Assembly: GCA_023228945.1 (NCBI GenBank)
Contig: JALOAI010000022.1
Coordinates: 27,851 to 91,850 of the forward strand
Length of the DNA: 64,000 bases
Source: Pigmentiphaga sp.
GTDB taxonomy: Bacteria > Pseudomonadota > Gammaproteobacteria > Burkholderiales > Burkholderiaceae_B
Direction of reading: 5' to 3'
A model generated the notes under the pieces. That model saw only the letters and a list, made by a program, of their open reading frames with translations, did not search any database and was not told the DNA's origin. Positions 1 to 7,946 of this stretch are shown here, piece after piece. The translations under genes and the position numbers were made by a program. Position 1 is the first letter of the stretch; each line of letters opens with the position of its first letter.

Positions 1-736
1 CGCGCAGGCCACGCTGATCGGAGTCGTGGGGCGCGATGATGCCGGCGAGGCCTGCGAACGATTGGCCAGCGAAGCCGGCATGACGCCGCTGCTGGTGCGC
101 GACGCTATTCCCACCACCGTGAAGATGCGGGTCATGGGCCGTCAGCAGCAGTTGCTGCGGGTCGATGTGGAAGCCAGGCCTCAGGCCGCGGCACTGCTCG
201 GCGTTCACGAAGCCTTGCAAGCGCAACTGGCCCGGCACGATATCGTGGTGTTCTCCGACTACGCCAAGGGCGTGCTCGACGACGTCGCCGCGCTGATTCC
301 GCTGGTGCGCGCCGCCGGCTTGCCGGTGCTGGTCGATCCCAAGGGTGATGATTACGGCCGGTATCGCGGCGCCACGCTGGTTAGCCCCAATCGCGCCGAA
401 ATGCAAGACGCGGTGGGCCGCTGGCGCGACGAAGACGACCTCGAGCGGCGTGCCGAGGCATTGCGGCGCGAGCTCGAGCTCGAAGCTCTGCTGGTCACGC
501 GCTCCGAGCAGGGCCTGACGCTTTATGCCGCCGATGGCCGCCACCATATCGACGCCCTGGCCCACGAGGTGTTCGACGTCTCCGGCGCCGGCGATACGGT
601 GCTGGCCACCACCGCCGTGATGCGCGCCATCGGTCTGCCCTGGCCCGAGGCGGTGGCCTGGGCGAATCGGGCCGCCGGCATCGTCGTCGGCAAACTGGGC
701 ACATCCATCGTTACCCCTCAGGAGTTGCAGCCATGA
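1..736 (+). CDS. rfaE1: D-glycero-beta-D-manno-heptose-7-phosphate kinase, 3' part
   Basis: This PfkB/ribokinase-family kinase phosphorylates C1 of heptose-7-phosphate for ADP-heptose and LPS inner-core synthesis in the cytosol. The gene is cut by the window edge; reading is open from base 2, so the start is not visible. Visible marks are an early ATLIGVVGRDDAGE stretch, a sugar-contact segment around YAKGVL, and the C-terminal PfkB signature DVSGAGDTVLA carrying the catalytic Asp. The protein ends shortly after the kinase fold (GTSIVTPQEL), so the nucleotidyltransferase half of the two-domain enterobacterial HldE is absent and must be a separate gene elsewhere, as is usual in betaproteobacteria. 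Its stop overlaps the start of hldD (ATGA), so the two are translationally coupled. Confidence 0.93.
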   Translation, partial: AQATLIGVVGRDDAGEACERLASEAGMTPLLVRDAIPTTVKMRVMGRQQQLLRVDVEARPQAAALLGVHEALQAQLARHDIVVFSDYAKGVLDDVAALIPLVRAAGLPVLVDPKGDDYGRYRGATLVSPNRAEMQDAVGRWRDEDDLERRAEALRRELELEALLVTRSEQGLTLYAADGRHHIDALAHEVFDVSGAGDTVLATTAVMRAIGLPWPEAVAWANRAAGIVVGKLGTSIVTPQELQP

Positions 737-1737
737 TCCTCGTCACCGGTGCCGCCGGCTTCATCGGTAGCCAACTGATCAAGGGCCTCAATGCCCGTGG
801 CGTGACCGACATCATCGCGGTCGACGATCTCACCGACGGCGATAAATTCGTCAACCTGGCCGATTGCGCCATTGCCGACTATCTCGATAAAGACGACTTC
901 AGGGCACGACTCGCGACGGGAAAACTGCCCCGTCTGCGGGGCGTGTTGCATCAAGGCGCCTGTTCCGACACGACCGAGCGCAACGGCCGCTACATGCTCG
1001 ACAACAACTACCGCGTGACTCTGGAGTTGTTCGAGTACTGCCAGCAGACCAGCCTACCGCTGCTGTACGCCTCGTCGGCGGCGGTATATGGCGCCGGGCC
1101 CGACTATCGGGAAGATCCCGTCTGCGAAGCGCCGCTGAATGTCTACGGCTATTCCAAGCTCTTGTTCGATCAGGTCCTGCGCCGGCGCATGACGGAAGGC
1201 CTGAGGGCACCCGTGGTGGGCCTGCGCTATTTCAACGTCTATGGGCCGCGCGAGCAGCATAAGGGCCGCATGGCCTCGGTGGCCTATCACCACATGCAGC
1301 AATTCCAGGCCGAAGGCCACGTCCGGTTGTTTGGTGGCTGGGATGGCTACGCCGACGGCGGGCAGCAGCGCGATTTCATCTCGGTGGCCGATGTCGTGGC
1401 GGTCAACCTGCATTTTCTCGAACACGAGGGTCCCTCGGGTATCTACAACTGCGGTACCGGCCGGGCGCAGCCCTTCAACGATATCGCGATGGCGGTGGTC
1501 AATACACTGCGAGCCGAGCGTGGCGAGGCTGAGCTGCCGCTCGACGAACTGGTGGGCCAGGGCCTGGTGCGCTATGTACCTTTTCCCGACGACCTGAAAG
1601 GGCGCTACCAAAGCTTCACCCAGGCCGATACGACCGCCTTGCGGGCGGCTGGCTACGAGCAGCCCTTCCGCGATGTCGCCACCGGGGTGGCCGAGTACGC
1701 GCGTGAATGGCTGGGCGGCGATCGCCGCGCCGGCTAG
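733..1737 (+). CDS. hldD: ADP-L-glycero-D-manno-heptose 6-epimerase
   Basis: It converts ADP-D-glycero-D-manno-heptose to the L-glycero epimer, the last step before heptosyl transfer to lipid A-Kdo. It is an extended short-chain dehydrogenase: the NAD(P)-binding motif GAAGFIG sits at residues 6-12, and the catalytic YxxxK pair is Tyr138/Lys142 (YGYSK). The length of 334 residues is normal for the family. The ATG overlaps the stop of the upstream kinase by four bases, giving a coupled pair of consecutive-pathway enzymes. I see no sign of truncation. Confidence 0.97.
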   Translation: MILVTGAAGFIGSQLIKGLNARGVTDIIAVDDLTDGDKFVNLADCAIADYLDKDDFRARLATGKLPRLRGVLHQGACSDTTERNGRYMLDNNYRVTLELFEYCQQTSLPLLYASSAAVYGAGPDYREDPVCEAPLNVYGYSKLLFDQVLRRRMTEGLRAPVVGLRYFNVYGPREQHKGRMASVAYHHMQQFQAEGHVRLFGGWDGYADGGQQRDFISVADVVAVNLHFLEHEGPSGIYNCGTGRAQPFNDIAMAVVNTLRAERGEAELPLDELVGQGLVRYVPFPDDLKGRYQSFTQADTTALRAAGYEQPFRDVATGVAEYAREWLGGDRRAG

Positions 1738-1913
1738 CACCGCAGCGTCCGGCCTGACCACCCCTGGGAAGGCCCGGCGCTTCCGTAGTTCTTCGTATGA
1801 CATTTCCGGGTCGGGCGACTGGCGGCGGCCAGCGCCGGCCGGCATGCTGGACAACACTGGTGGGCCATCATCCCGGGTGGCCGGTCGCCAGGGTTTCTCT
1901 CCAGGAGTGTCTT

Positions 1914-2333
1914 ATGAATCCCTTTCTCGAATCCACCGTGGCGCAACCCCAGGCGCTGCCGCCCTTGTCGGCCGGGCCTGCACGGCCGGCTGATCTGCGC
2001 CGGGCGCATTGGCGGCGGGCGGCCAGCCGCCTGGCGCTGGCCACGGGCCTCGGCCTCGCGGGCGGCCTGGCCCTGGCCCAGGCGCCGAACGGCGCGCCTG
2101 TCAATGTCAACATCGCGAACCTGGCCGAACTCCAAACCGTGCGCGGTATCGGCCCTAAAACGGCGGCCCTGATCGTGCAGGAGCGCGAAAGAGCGGGGCC
2201 GTTTACGTCGTTCCAGGATTTCACCGAGCGGGTGCGCGGCATCGGCCCCAAAAAAGCGGCCGCGCTGCGCGCGCAGGGAGTCGGTGTGAGCTCCAGCGCC
2301 TCTTCAGCACCGGCGGGGATGCCAGGCCGCTGA
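1914..2333 (+). CDS. ComEA-like helix-hairpin-helix DNA-binding protein
   Basis: This 139-residue protein has an N-terminal hydrophobic segment (about residues 38-58, rich in Leu/Ala/Gly and ending LALAQA), suggesting export or membrane anchoring. A C-terminal tandem helix-hairpin-helix region follows, with two GIGPK motifs (RGIGPKTAAL and RGIGPKKAAAL). That pattern is typical of ComEA-family competence DNA receptors and short ComEA-like proteins. The start was chosen because AGGAG lies six bases before ATG 1914 and the 177 bases between hldD and this ATG do not look coding. The unusually long n-region before the hydrophobic stretch (about 37 residues) is odd for a signal peptide, so a membrane-anchored form is possible. 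A role in DNA uptake is family inference; no other com genes are nearby. Confidence 0.82.
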   Translation: MNPFLESTVAQPQALPPLSAGPARPADLRRAHWRRAASRLALATGLGLAGGLALAQAPNGAPVNVNIANLAELQTVRGIGPKTAALIVQERERAGPFTSFQDFTERVRGIGPKKAAALRAQGVGVSSSASSAPAGMPGR

Positions 2334-2354
2334 ACTGCGCGGTATGATTCCGGC

Positions 2355-3266
2355 ATGAACGCACCTGCCTACTCCACGATCGAACAGACCATCGGCAATA
2401 CGCCGCTGGTCCGCCTCCAGCGCTTGCCCGGATCGGCCAACCAGAGCCGCGGCAATCTCATACTTGCCAAACTCGAGGGCAACAATCCAGCCGGCTCCGT
2501 CAAAGACCGCCCGGCGCTCTCGATGATCCGCCGAGCCCAGGAGCGCGGCGAGATCCGGCCGGGCGACACCCTGATCGAAGCCACCAGCGGCAATACCGGG
2601 ATCGCGCTGGCCATGGCCGCCGCCATGGGGGGGTACCGCATGGTGCTCATCATGCCCGATAACCTGTCGGTCGAGCGCCGCGCCGCCATGAAGGCCTACG
2701 GCGCCGAGCTCATCCTGACCCCCGCCAAACAAGGCGGTATGGAATACGCCCGCGACCTCGCCCTGCAAATGCAGGCCGACGGCAAAGGCAAGGTGCTGGA
2801 TCAGTTCGCCAATCCCGACAATCCGCTCGCGCACGAAGAAACCACCGGCCCCGAAATCTGGCGCGATACCGCGGGCGGCATCACGCATTTCGTCAGCGCC
2901 ATGGGCACCACGGGCACCATTACCGGCGTCTCGCGGGCGCTCAAGGCGCGCAACCCGGCGATCCGGATCATCGGCGCCCAGCCTACCGAGGGTTCGCAAA
3001 TCCCGGGCATTCGCAAGTGGGCGCCGGCCTATCTGCCGGCCATCTACGATCCCGCGGCTGTCGATCGCCTGGAATACGTGACCCAGGCCGACGCCGAAAC
3101 CATGGCGCGCCGCCTGGCCGCCGAAGAAGGCATCTTCGCCGGCATTTCGTCGGCAGGCGCCCTGGTGGTGGCGCTGCGAATGGCCGAAGAAGTCGAGAAC
3201 GCCACCATCGTATTCATCGCCTGCGACCGCGGCGATCGTTATTTGTCCACGGGCGTGTTCGATTGA
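2355..3266 (+). CDS. cysM: Cysteine synthase B (O-acetylserine sulfhydrylase)
   Basis: This PLP enzyme makes L-cysteine from O-acetylserine and sulfide or thiosulfate. The PLP Schiff-base lysine is Lys50 in NNPAGSVKDRPA. The substrate-binding loop TSGNTGIALA and the phosphate-cup sequence GTTGTITG are intact. Its 303 residues match the CysM subgroup rather than the longer CysK. It starts 21 bases after the ComEA-like gene and ends LSTGVFD. The 171 bases to the next (opposite-strand) gene contain no clear poly-U terminator. Confidence 0.96.
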   Translation: MNAPAYSTIEQTIGNTPLVRLQRLPGSANQSRGNLILAKLEGNNPAGSVKDRPALSMIRRAQERGEIRPGDTLIEATSGNTGIALAMAAAMGGYRMVLIMPDNLSVERRAAMKAYGAELILTPAKQGGMEYARDLALQMQADGKGKVLDQFANPDNPLAHEETTGPEIWRDTAGGITHFVSAMGTTGTITGVSRALKARNPAIRIIGAQPTEGSQIPGIRKWAPAYLPAIYDPAAVDRLEYVTQADAETMARRLAAEEGIFAGISSAGALVVALRMAEEVENATIVFIACDRGDRYLSTGVFD

Positions 3267-3437
3267 CCACGCGCCAAAGCGCAAGCCCCGGTCCACCTCG
3301 CGGCCTGCATGCCGCTCGGATGCGTCAGGCACCGGCCGGTCCGCGGGGGCTGACCGGTGTCCGGGCTTCTCCTTCGGCACGGGGTCAAGTGGGGCTGTCA
3401 TTCCCTGGAATCGAAGGCTCCCCGAAGGGTGGCGGCG

Positions 3438-4355
3438 CTAGCCCTGGGCCGCACCGCGGTGCGGGCCCCACAGGCAGGCCGCCGCGAGCAGCAGGCCCGA
3501 CATTACGGCGATCATGCCGGCCGCGCTGACACTGGCGTCGTAGCCTAGCCAGAATGGCCCGTGAGCGGCTAATAAGTAGCCACTCACGGCGGCCACCACG
3601 GCGCAGAGGGTGCTCCATAGCAGTTGCGGCAGCAGCCGGTCGGTGAGCAGGCGCGCGGTGGCCGCGGGACAAATGAACATGGCCACCACGATGATCGCGC
3701 CCACCGCTTCGAAGGCGGCCACCGTGCTGGCGGCGACCAGAATCAGCAGGACGATCCCGGTGGCGCCCGGACGGGCCCCGATGCTGGAGGCGAAGTCGGC
3801 ATCGAAGGTGGCCACGACCAGCGTTCGCCAGCCCAGGGCGAGAAATACCAGGACGATCGCCAGCACCCCCGCCAGGCGGGGCAACTGCGGTGGCAGCAGC
3901 TCCAGGGCCGCCGGATCCCACAGCGCCGGCCACCCGTCGGCCGCCAGCCAGACCATGCTTTCGAGGTTGCCGTAAAGAACATGTTCGACATCCAGGTGGA
4001 TGCCGCTGGCGCCGGAGCGCTCGAGCCACAGTACGCCCACGGCGAACAAAGACGTGAAGACCACGCCCATGGCGGCGCCGGGCTCGACACGGCCGAAACG
4101 GCGGATGGTTTCGATCAGGCCAACCGCCACCAGCGCCGCGGCCAGGGCGCCCCCCATCATGGCCAGGGCGGAGGTGGCGCCAGTGAGCAGGAAAGCGCCG
4201 ACGATGCCGGGCAGCACAACGTGGCTGATGGCGTCGCCCATGAGGCTTTGGCGGCGCAAGAGCAGAAAGCTGCCCAGCAGAGCGCACGACACGCTGGCCA
4301 GGCAGCCGATGAGCAGGGGTGTCAGGCTGAGCTGGACGAATTCCTCGTGAGTCAT
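3438..4355 (-). CDS. Manganese/zinc/iron ABC importer, second permease (TroD/MntD type)
   Basis: This 305-residue membrane protein of the ABC-3 family has about eight hydrophobic segments. Near the start is the conserved cytoplasmic stretch LLRRQSLMGDAISHVVLPG, which couples to the ATPase, and later the family sequence SSIGARPG. It is the last gene of a four-gene operon (binding protein, ATPase, permease 1, permease 2) and overlaps permease 1 by four bases. The two permeases should form a heterodimeric channel for a divalent metal. It lacks the C-terminal winged helix of its partner. Metal choice cannot be fixed from this subunit. Confidence 0.92.
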   Translation of the reverse strand: MTHEEFVQLSLTPLLIGCLASVSCALLGSFLLLRRQSLMGDAISHVVLPGIVGAFLLTGATSALAMMGGALAAALVAVGLIETIRRFGRVEPGAAMGVVFTSLFAVGVLWLERSGASGIHLDVEHVLYGNLESMVWLAADGWPALWDPAALELLPPQLPRLAGVLAIVLVFLALGWRTLVVATFDADFASSIGARPGATGIVLLILVAASTVAAFEAVGAIIVVAMFICPAATARLLTDRLLPQLLWSTLCAVVAAVSGYLLAAHGPFWLGYDASVSAAGMIAVMSGLLLAAACLWGPHRGAAQG

Positions 4356-5560
4356 GGCTCCTCCTGTCGAGCCAGGCGGTGCGTCAGTTCCTCAAGCATG
4401 TCGGGCGGCAGCAACTCGTTCAGCGGGCGGGCCCGCTCGGGCATGGCGGCGGCGGCTTCGGCCGGATACCAGCGCTGGTAGGCGCCCCAAAGACGCTCCT
4501 CGGCCACGGTGGCCTCGGCCGCCTCCACGCCGCGCGCCGTCGCCACGCCGTCGCGGCGGATCAGGCCGGCGCGACGCAGCACGCGCAGGGTCAAGCCGTC
4601 GTAAATGGGCTCGCCCCGGGCCAGCGCCAACAAGCCCTGGCGCTGGTGAATGCGCAGCCGGAGGGCGTGATGGCGCAAGAGCGACGCCAACAGCCCTCGC
4701 CGAGGAGCCAGAAGCAGAGAGAAGAGGAAAAGCAGGAACAGCGCGAGCACGATCAACGCCCCGGTGGGCAGGCCGGGAGCCACCGACGACAAGGCGGCGC
4801 CGGCATAGGCGCCGGTCGCGCCCAGCACCATGGAGATGAGTACCATGCTATCCAGGCGATCGGTCCAGAACCGGGAGGCCACCGCCGGTAGGATGGGAAG
4901 CGCCACGCTCAACACCACGCCGACGACTTTCAGGCTGGTGACCACCACGGCCAGCAACATGATCGAAAGCAGCATATCGGTGGCGCGCACGGAGATTCCC
5001 GATACCGCGGCATGGGAGGCGTCGAAGCACACGAGCGTCAGACGGCGGCGGAATAGGAATACCGCCAGCGCGAGCACAGCCGACAGCACCGCGATCAGTT
5101 CGGCCTCGCTGCGCAGCATGCTTGCCGCGGATCCCAGCAAATAGGTCGAGATGCCCGCCTGGCGGCCGGTGGGTAACGATTGCAGAATCGTCATCAAGAC
5201 CACCCCCGCGCCGAAGAACACCGACAACACGATACCGATGGCGGCGTCTTCCTTCAGGCGCGTGCGGTGCGCGAGGGCCTCTACGGTGGCCAGGCCCAGG
5301 GCCGCGCTGAGGGCGGCGCCCGCCATCAGGCCCGGCATCCAGCGTCCGTCGCCGGTGAGCGCGACCAGTAGGATGAAAGCCAGCGCCAGCCCCGGCAGCG
5401 TGGCGTGGCCAACGGCGTCGCTCAGCAGCGAACGGCGTCGCAACAGAACATAGGCGCCGATCGCGCCGGCGGCGGCGCCCAGCAGCGCGGCGCCCAGGGT
5501 CACGACGGTTGTGTTGTAGCCCGCCCCCAGTACCAACGCGTCGACGAAAGCGGAAAGCAT
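4352..5560 (-). CDS. Metal ABC importer, first permease with C-terminal winged-helix/DtxR-like domain
   Basis: Residues 1 to about 275 form an ABC-3 family permease: several hydrophobic segments and the coupling motif LLRRRSLLSDAVGHATLPG near residue 40. After about residue 290 the chain turns soluble and basic (HHALRLRIHQRQG, then LTLRVLRRAGLIRRDG), like a winged helix, followed by a helix resembling the DtxR dimerisation segment (LWGAYQRWYPAEA ... LLPPDMLEEL). Such permease-repressor fusions are known in TroC/MntC-type proteins and in chlamydial YtgCR. ATG 5560 was chosen because it lies 11 bases after the ATPase gene's stop; the frame stays open farther upstream, inside the ATPase gene. 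Whether the domain binds DNA or only senses metal on the transporter is unknown. Confidence 0.9.
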   Translation of the reverse strand: MLSAFVDALVLGAGYNTTVVTLGAALLGAAAGAIGAYVLLRRRSLLSDAVGHATLPGLALAFILLVALTGDGRWMPGLMAGAALSAALGLATVEALAHRTRLKEDAAIGIVLSVFFGAGVVLMTILQSLPTGRQAGISTYLLGSAASMLRSEAELIAVLSAVLALAVFLFRRRLTLVCFDASHAAVSGISVRATDMLLSIMLLAVVVTSLKVVGVVLSVALPILPAVASRFWTDRLDSMVLISMVLGATGAYAGAALSSVAPGLPTGALIVLALFLLFLFSLLLAPRRGLLASLLRHHALRLRIHQRQGLLALARGEPIYDGLTLRVLRRAGLIRRDGVATARGVEAAEATVAEERLWGAYQRWYPAEAAAAMPERARPLNELLPPDMLEELTHRLARQEEP

Positions 5561-5570
5561 GGCGATGGCG

Positions 5571-6455
5571 TCAGGGGCGGCGCGAAGCGGGGCGCGCGCC
5601 CCTCTCCGGCAAGAGGGAGCTTTGGGGGGCCGCTGCGCCAAGCGCGCCGGCTGCCACCGCCACCGAGGCGGGCGACGGCGCCAGCATGGCCGCGAGGCGT
5701 TGCAAATGACCCTCGGCCAGGCGGTCGCCGTAGGTTTCTTGCAGGGTGGCGGCGGTAAAGGTGCTGGCCACCGGGCCGCTGGCCACGTGGCGTACGTTCA
5801 GCAGCAGGACGTGATCGAAATACTCCGGCACGGTGCTCAAGTCGTGATGGACGCAGAGGACGGTTTTACCGAGAGCGTTCAGACCGTGCAGCACCTGGAT
5901 GAGCGTACGTTCGGTGGCCGCATCCACGCCGGCAAAGGGTTCGTCCAGCAGGTAGAGATCGGCGCCTTGCACCAGCGCGCGCGCAAAGAACACGCGCTGC
6001 TGCTGCCCTCCGGAGAGTTGGCCGATCTGGCGCCTGGCGAGATCCGACATGCCCACTTGCGCCAGGCAAGCCATGACGCGCTCGCGATGCGCGCGCCCCA
6101 GCAGGCGCAGCGGAGAGAGCTCGCGATACAGGCCCATGGCGGCAACATCGAACACCGTGGCCGGAAACTCCCAATCCACGCTGGCGCGCTGGGGGACATA
6201 CGCCACGCGATGCCGATTGGCGGCAAACGACGAGCCGAACACCCTGACCTCGCCCGAGACGCGCGGCACGATGTCCAACACGGACTTCAGCAAGGTGGAC
6301 TTGCCGGCGCCATTGGGTCCGACGATGACGCCCATGGCTTGGGGTGGAACCGTGAAGTCTAGGGAAAACAACGCCATCTTGCGGTTGTAGCTGACGGTGA
6401 GACCGGTGACCGACAAGGGAGCGGTGGCTTTGGGAGTGGCGGCGGGAGAGACCAT
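5571..6455 (-). CDS. Metal ABC importer ATP-binding subunit (TroB/MntB/ZnuC type)
   Basis: This cytosolic ATPase drives the importer. Walker A is GPNGAGKST at residues 46-54, the ABC signature is LSGGQQQRVFFARAL, Walker B is LYLLDEPFAGVD, and the switch histidine lies in CVHHDLS. At 294 residues it is somewhat longer than typical, with an Ala/Pro-rich C-terminal tail of about 40 residues (PSPASVAVAAGALG...) that has no obvious domain. It begins two bases after the stop of the binding-protein gene. The tail overlaps none of the permease coding sequence if that starts at 5560. Confidence 0.94.
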   Translation of the reverse strand: MVSPAATPKATAPLSVTGLTVSYNRKMALFSLDFTVPPQAMGVIVGPNGAGKSTLLKSVLDIVPRVSGEVRVFGSSFAANRHRVAYVPQRASVDWEFPATVFDVAAMGLYRELSPLRLLGRAHRERVMACLAQVGMSDLARRQIGQLSGGQQQRVFFARALVQGADLYLLDEPFAGVDAATERTLIQVLHGLNALGKTVLCVHHDLSTVPEYFDHVLLLNVRHVASGPVASTFTAATLQETYGDRLAEGHLQRLAAMLAPSPASVAVAAGALGAAAPQSSLLPERGARPASRRP

Positions 6456-6457
6456 GG

Positions 6458-7465
6458 TCAGTTTTCCGGAGCCTGGGCTGGCGGCGCGGAGCCGGCCAGG
6501 GCGGTGGCGATGGTGGACACATTGTGCCGGAACATGCCGATGTAGGTGTCCTCGGGCGTGCCAGGCGCACCCATGGCATCGGAGAACAGTTCGCCGCCGA
6601 TCCGCACCTCGTGGCCGCGCGCGGCGGCGCCCTCGATCAAGGCCTGGATGTTGCGCTGCGGTACCGACGATTCAACGAAGATCGCGCCGATGCCGCGGCT
6701 GGCCACCAGCTCCACCAATTGTTCGATCCGGTTCAGGCTGGCCTCGCTTTCGGTTGAGATGCCCTGGATGGCCACGACCTCGTAGCCGTAGGCGCGGCCG
6801 AAGTAGCGGAAGGCATCGTGCGCGGTAACCAGCACGCGCTTGCCTGGGGGTACCCCGGCCAGCATCCGGCCGGAATCGGCGGCCAGGGCATCGAGTTCCG
6901 CCAGATAGCGATCGGCATTGGCCTCGTAGTATGGCCGGCCTTCCGGGTCGAGCCGCGACAGGGTCTGGGCGCCGGCGGCCACGACGTCGGCCCAAAGCCG
7001 CGGGTCCATCCAGACATGCGGATCGTGGCGCTCGGGATAGTCTTCGTCGTGCAGCAGCTTGGCCGGATCCAGTTGTTCGGCTAACGCGGCGACCGGGGTG
7101 CGCTGCACCAGTTGTGCAAGAAAGGGTTCGAGTTGGGCCTCGAGATGCAGGCCGTGGCTGACGACCAGATCGGCGCGTACCATGCGTACGATGTCCGAGC
7201 GCGTCTGGCGGTAGCTATGAGGATCGACGCCAGCCCCCATAAGGGCGGTGACGGCCACCCGGTCGCCGCCTATGCGCTGCATCGCGTCGGCCAGCATGCT
7301 GGTGGTGGCAACCACGGCTATGGGATGAGGGTTGGCGGCGAGCGCGGCGGACGAGCCTGCCAGACAGAGGCAGAGCCACAACGAAGCCAGAGAGCGGAAC
7401 GACACGCAACGGAACGACACGCAACGGAACGACACGCAACGGAACGACACGCAACGGAAAACCAT
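6458..7465 (-). CDS. Periplasmic metal-binding protein of the ABC importer (TroA/MntA type)
   Basis: This is a cluster A-I solute-binding protein that captures Mn(II), Zn(II) or Fe(II) in the periplasm. Recognisable segments are DPHSYRQTRSD, VVSHGLHLEAQ, DPHVWMDPRLW, the GISTESEAS segment, FVESSVPQRN and the TroA-like GGELFSDAMG near the C-terminus. No His-rich loop is present, which argues against a dedicated ZnuA and favours Mn/Fe/Zn TroA types. A signal peptide (LASLWLCLCLAGSSAALAA) follows an odd n-region made of repeated RCVSF pentapeptides. Start ambiguity: ATGs at 7519, 7513 and 7465 are in frame. I prefer 7465 because the 54 bases upstream are AT-rich and hold a palindrome that looks like promoter DNA; 7513 has the better ribosome site. 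Confidence 0.88.
   Translation of the reverse strand: MVFRCVSFRCVSFRCVSFRCVSFRSLASLWLCLCLAGSSAALAANPHPIAVVATTSMLADAMQRIGGDRVAVTALMGAGVDPHSYRQTRSDIVRMVRADLVVSHGLHLEAQLEPFLAQLVQRTPVAALAEQLDPAKLLHDEDYPERHDPHVWMDPRLWADVVAAGAQTLSRLDPEGRPYYEANADRYLAELDALAADSGRMLAGVPPGKRVLVTAHDAFRYFGRAYGYEVVAIQGISTESEASLNRIEQLVELVASRGIGAIFVESSVPQRNIQALIEGAAARGHEVRIGGELFSDAMGAPGTPEDTYIGMFRHNVSTIATALAGSAPPAQAPEN
7395..7459 (-). repeat. In-frame 15-bp tandem repeat in a signal-peptide region
   Basis: Four perfect copies of cggaacgacacgcaa (7395-7409, 7410-7424, 7425-7439, 7440-7454) are followed by five further bases of the unit. On the coding (minus) strand each unit encodes the pentapeptide Arg-Cys-Val-Ser-Phe. The period is a multiple of three, so copy-number change lengthens or shortens the signal peptide n-region without a frameshift. 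Confidence 0.95.
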
Positions 7466-7486
7466 GGCGAAGAATGAGGCAAGGTC

Positions 7487-7520
7487 AATATTATTTTGAA
7501 TAATAGTTCTCATTCTCATC
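7487..7520 (-). promoter_or_regulatory. AT-rich palindrome and Fur-like sequence before the metal importer
   Basis: A perfect 15-bp palindrome, ATTATT-TTG-AATAAT, lies at 7490-7504. It is followed at 7505-7519 by AGTTCTCATTCTCAT, which resembles half of a Fur-type box. In GC-rich DNA this AT-rich block stands out and is placed where a metalloregulator (Fur, Mur or MntR-like) would repress the importer. The regulator's identity is inference. If translation starts at 7513 or 7519 this block would be coding instead. Confidence 0.45.
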
Positions 7521-7651
7521 CTTGTCCAAAAGCTGTCCGGTGCGATCCGAACGCTCGAGTGCCAGTCTGCTCTTTTTTGAGTGAACGCACCATCGAGCCG
7601 AACGGAAAATGACTCTTCTGATGTGTCGCGGCGCGGCTAGCGTAAAAAAAT

Positions 7652-7888
7652 GCCCCCACGCTTGCCGCTAACGCGGTGTCGCTGCCCCCCGGGGGCTTCT
7701 TGCCTTGGGAGCGGCCCCGCGGAAAAAAAGCCCCCACGCTTGCCACTACGTGGCGGCGCTGCCCCCCGGGGGGGCTTTTTGCCTTGGGAGCGGCCCGGCG
7801 GAAAAAAAGCCCCCACGCTTGCCACTACGTGGCGGCGCTGCCCCCCGGGGGGGCTTTTTGCCTTGGGAGCGGCCCGGCGGCAAAAAAA
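7652..7888. repeat. Dispersed 79-bp repeat, three tandem copies (locus 1)
   Basis: Units at 7652-7729 (78 bp, slightly diverged), 7730-7808 (79 bp) and 7809-7888. Each unit contains an A-run, GCCCCCACGCTTGCC, a small inner hairpin, CCCCCCGGGGGGGC, a T-run, then CCTTGGGAGCGGCCCGGCGG. The A-run plus GCCCCC pairs with GGGGGC plus the T-run, so each unit folds as a terminator-like hairpin on either strand. This array and the next terminator fill most of the 7466-7946 gap between the metal importer and the end of the efflux operon. Confidence 0.95.
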
Positions 7889-7913
7889 CGCCGGCTCCTG
7901 TGCGGAGTCGGCG
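7881..7913 (-). terminator. Intrinsic terminator of the RND efflux operon
   Basis: A 10-bp stem (7889-7898 with 7904-7913, one G-U pair, loop TGTGC) is followed on the minus strand by a seven-U run (A-run 7882-7888). It lies 33 bases beyond the stop of the outer-membrane factor gene and overlaps the edge of the dispersed repeat array. Confidence 0.8.
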
Positions 7914-7946
7914 CGTGGAGGGGGCGGTTTGCGCTCGGGCGCGTGG

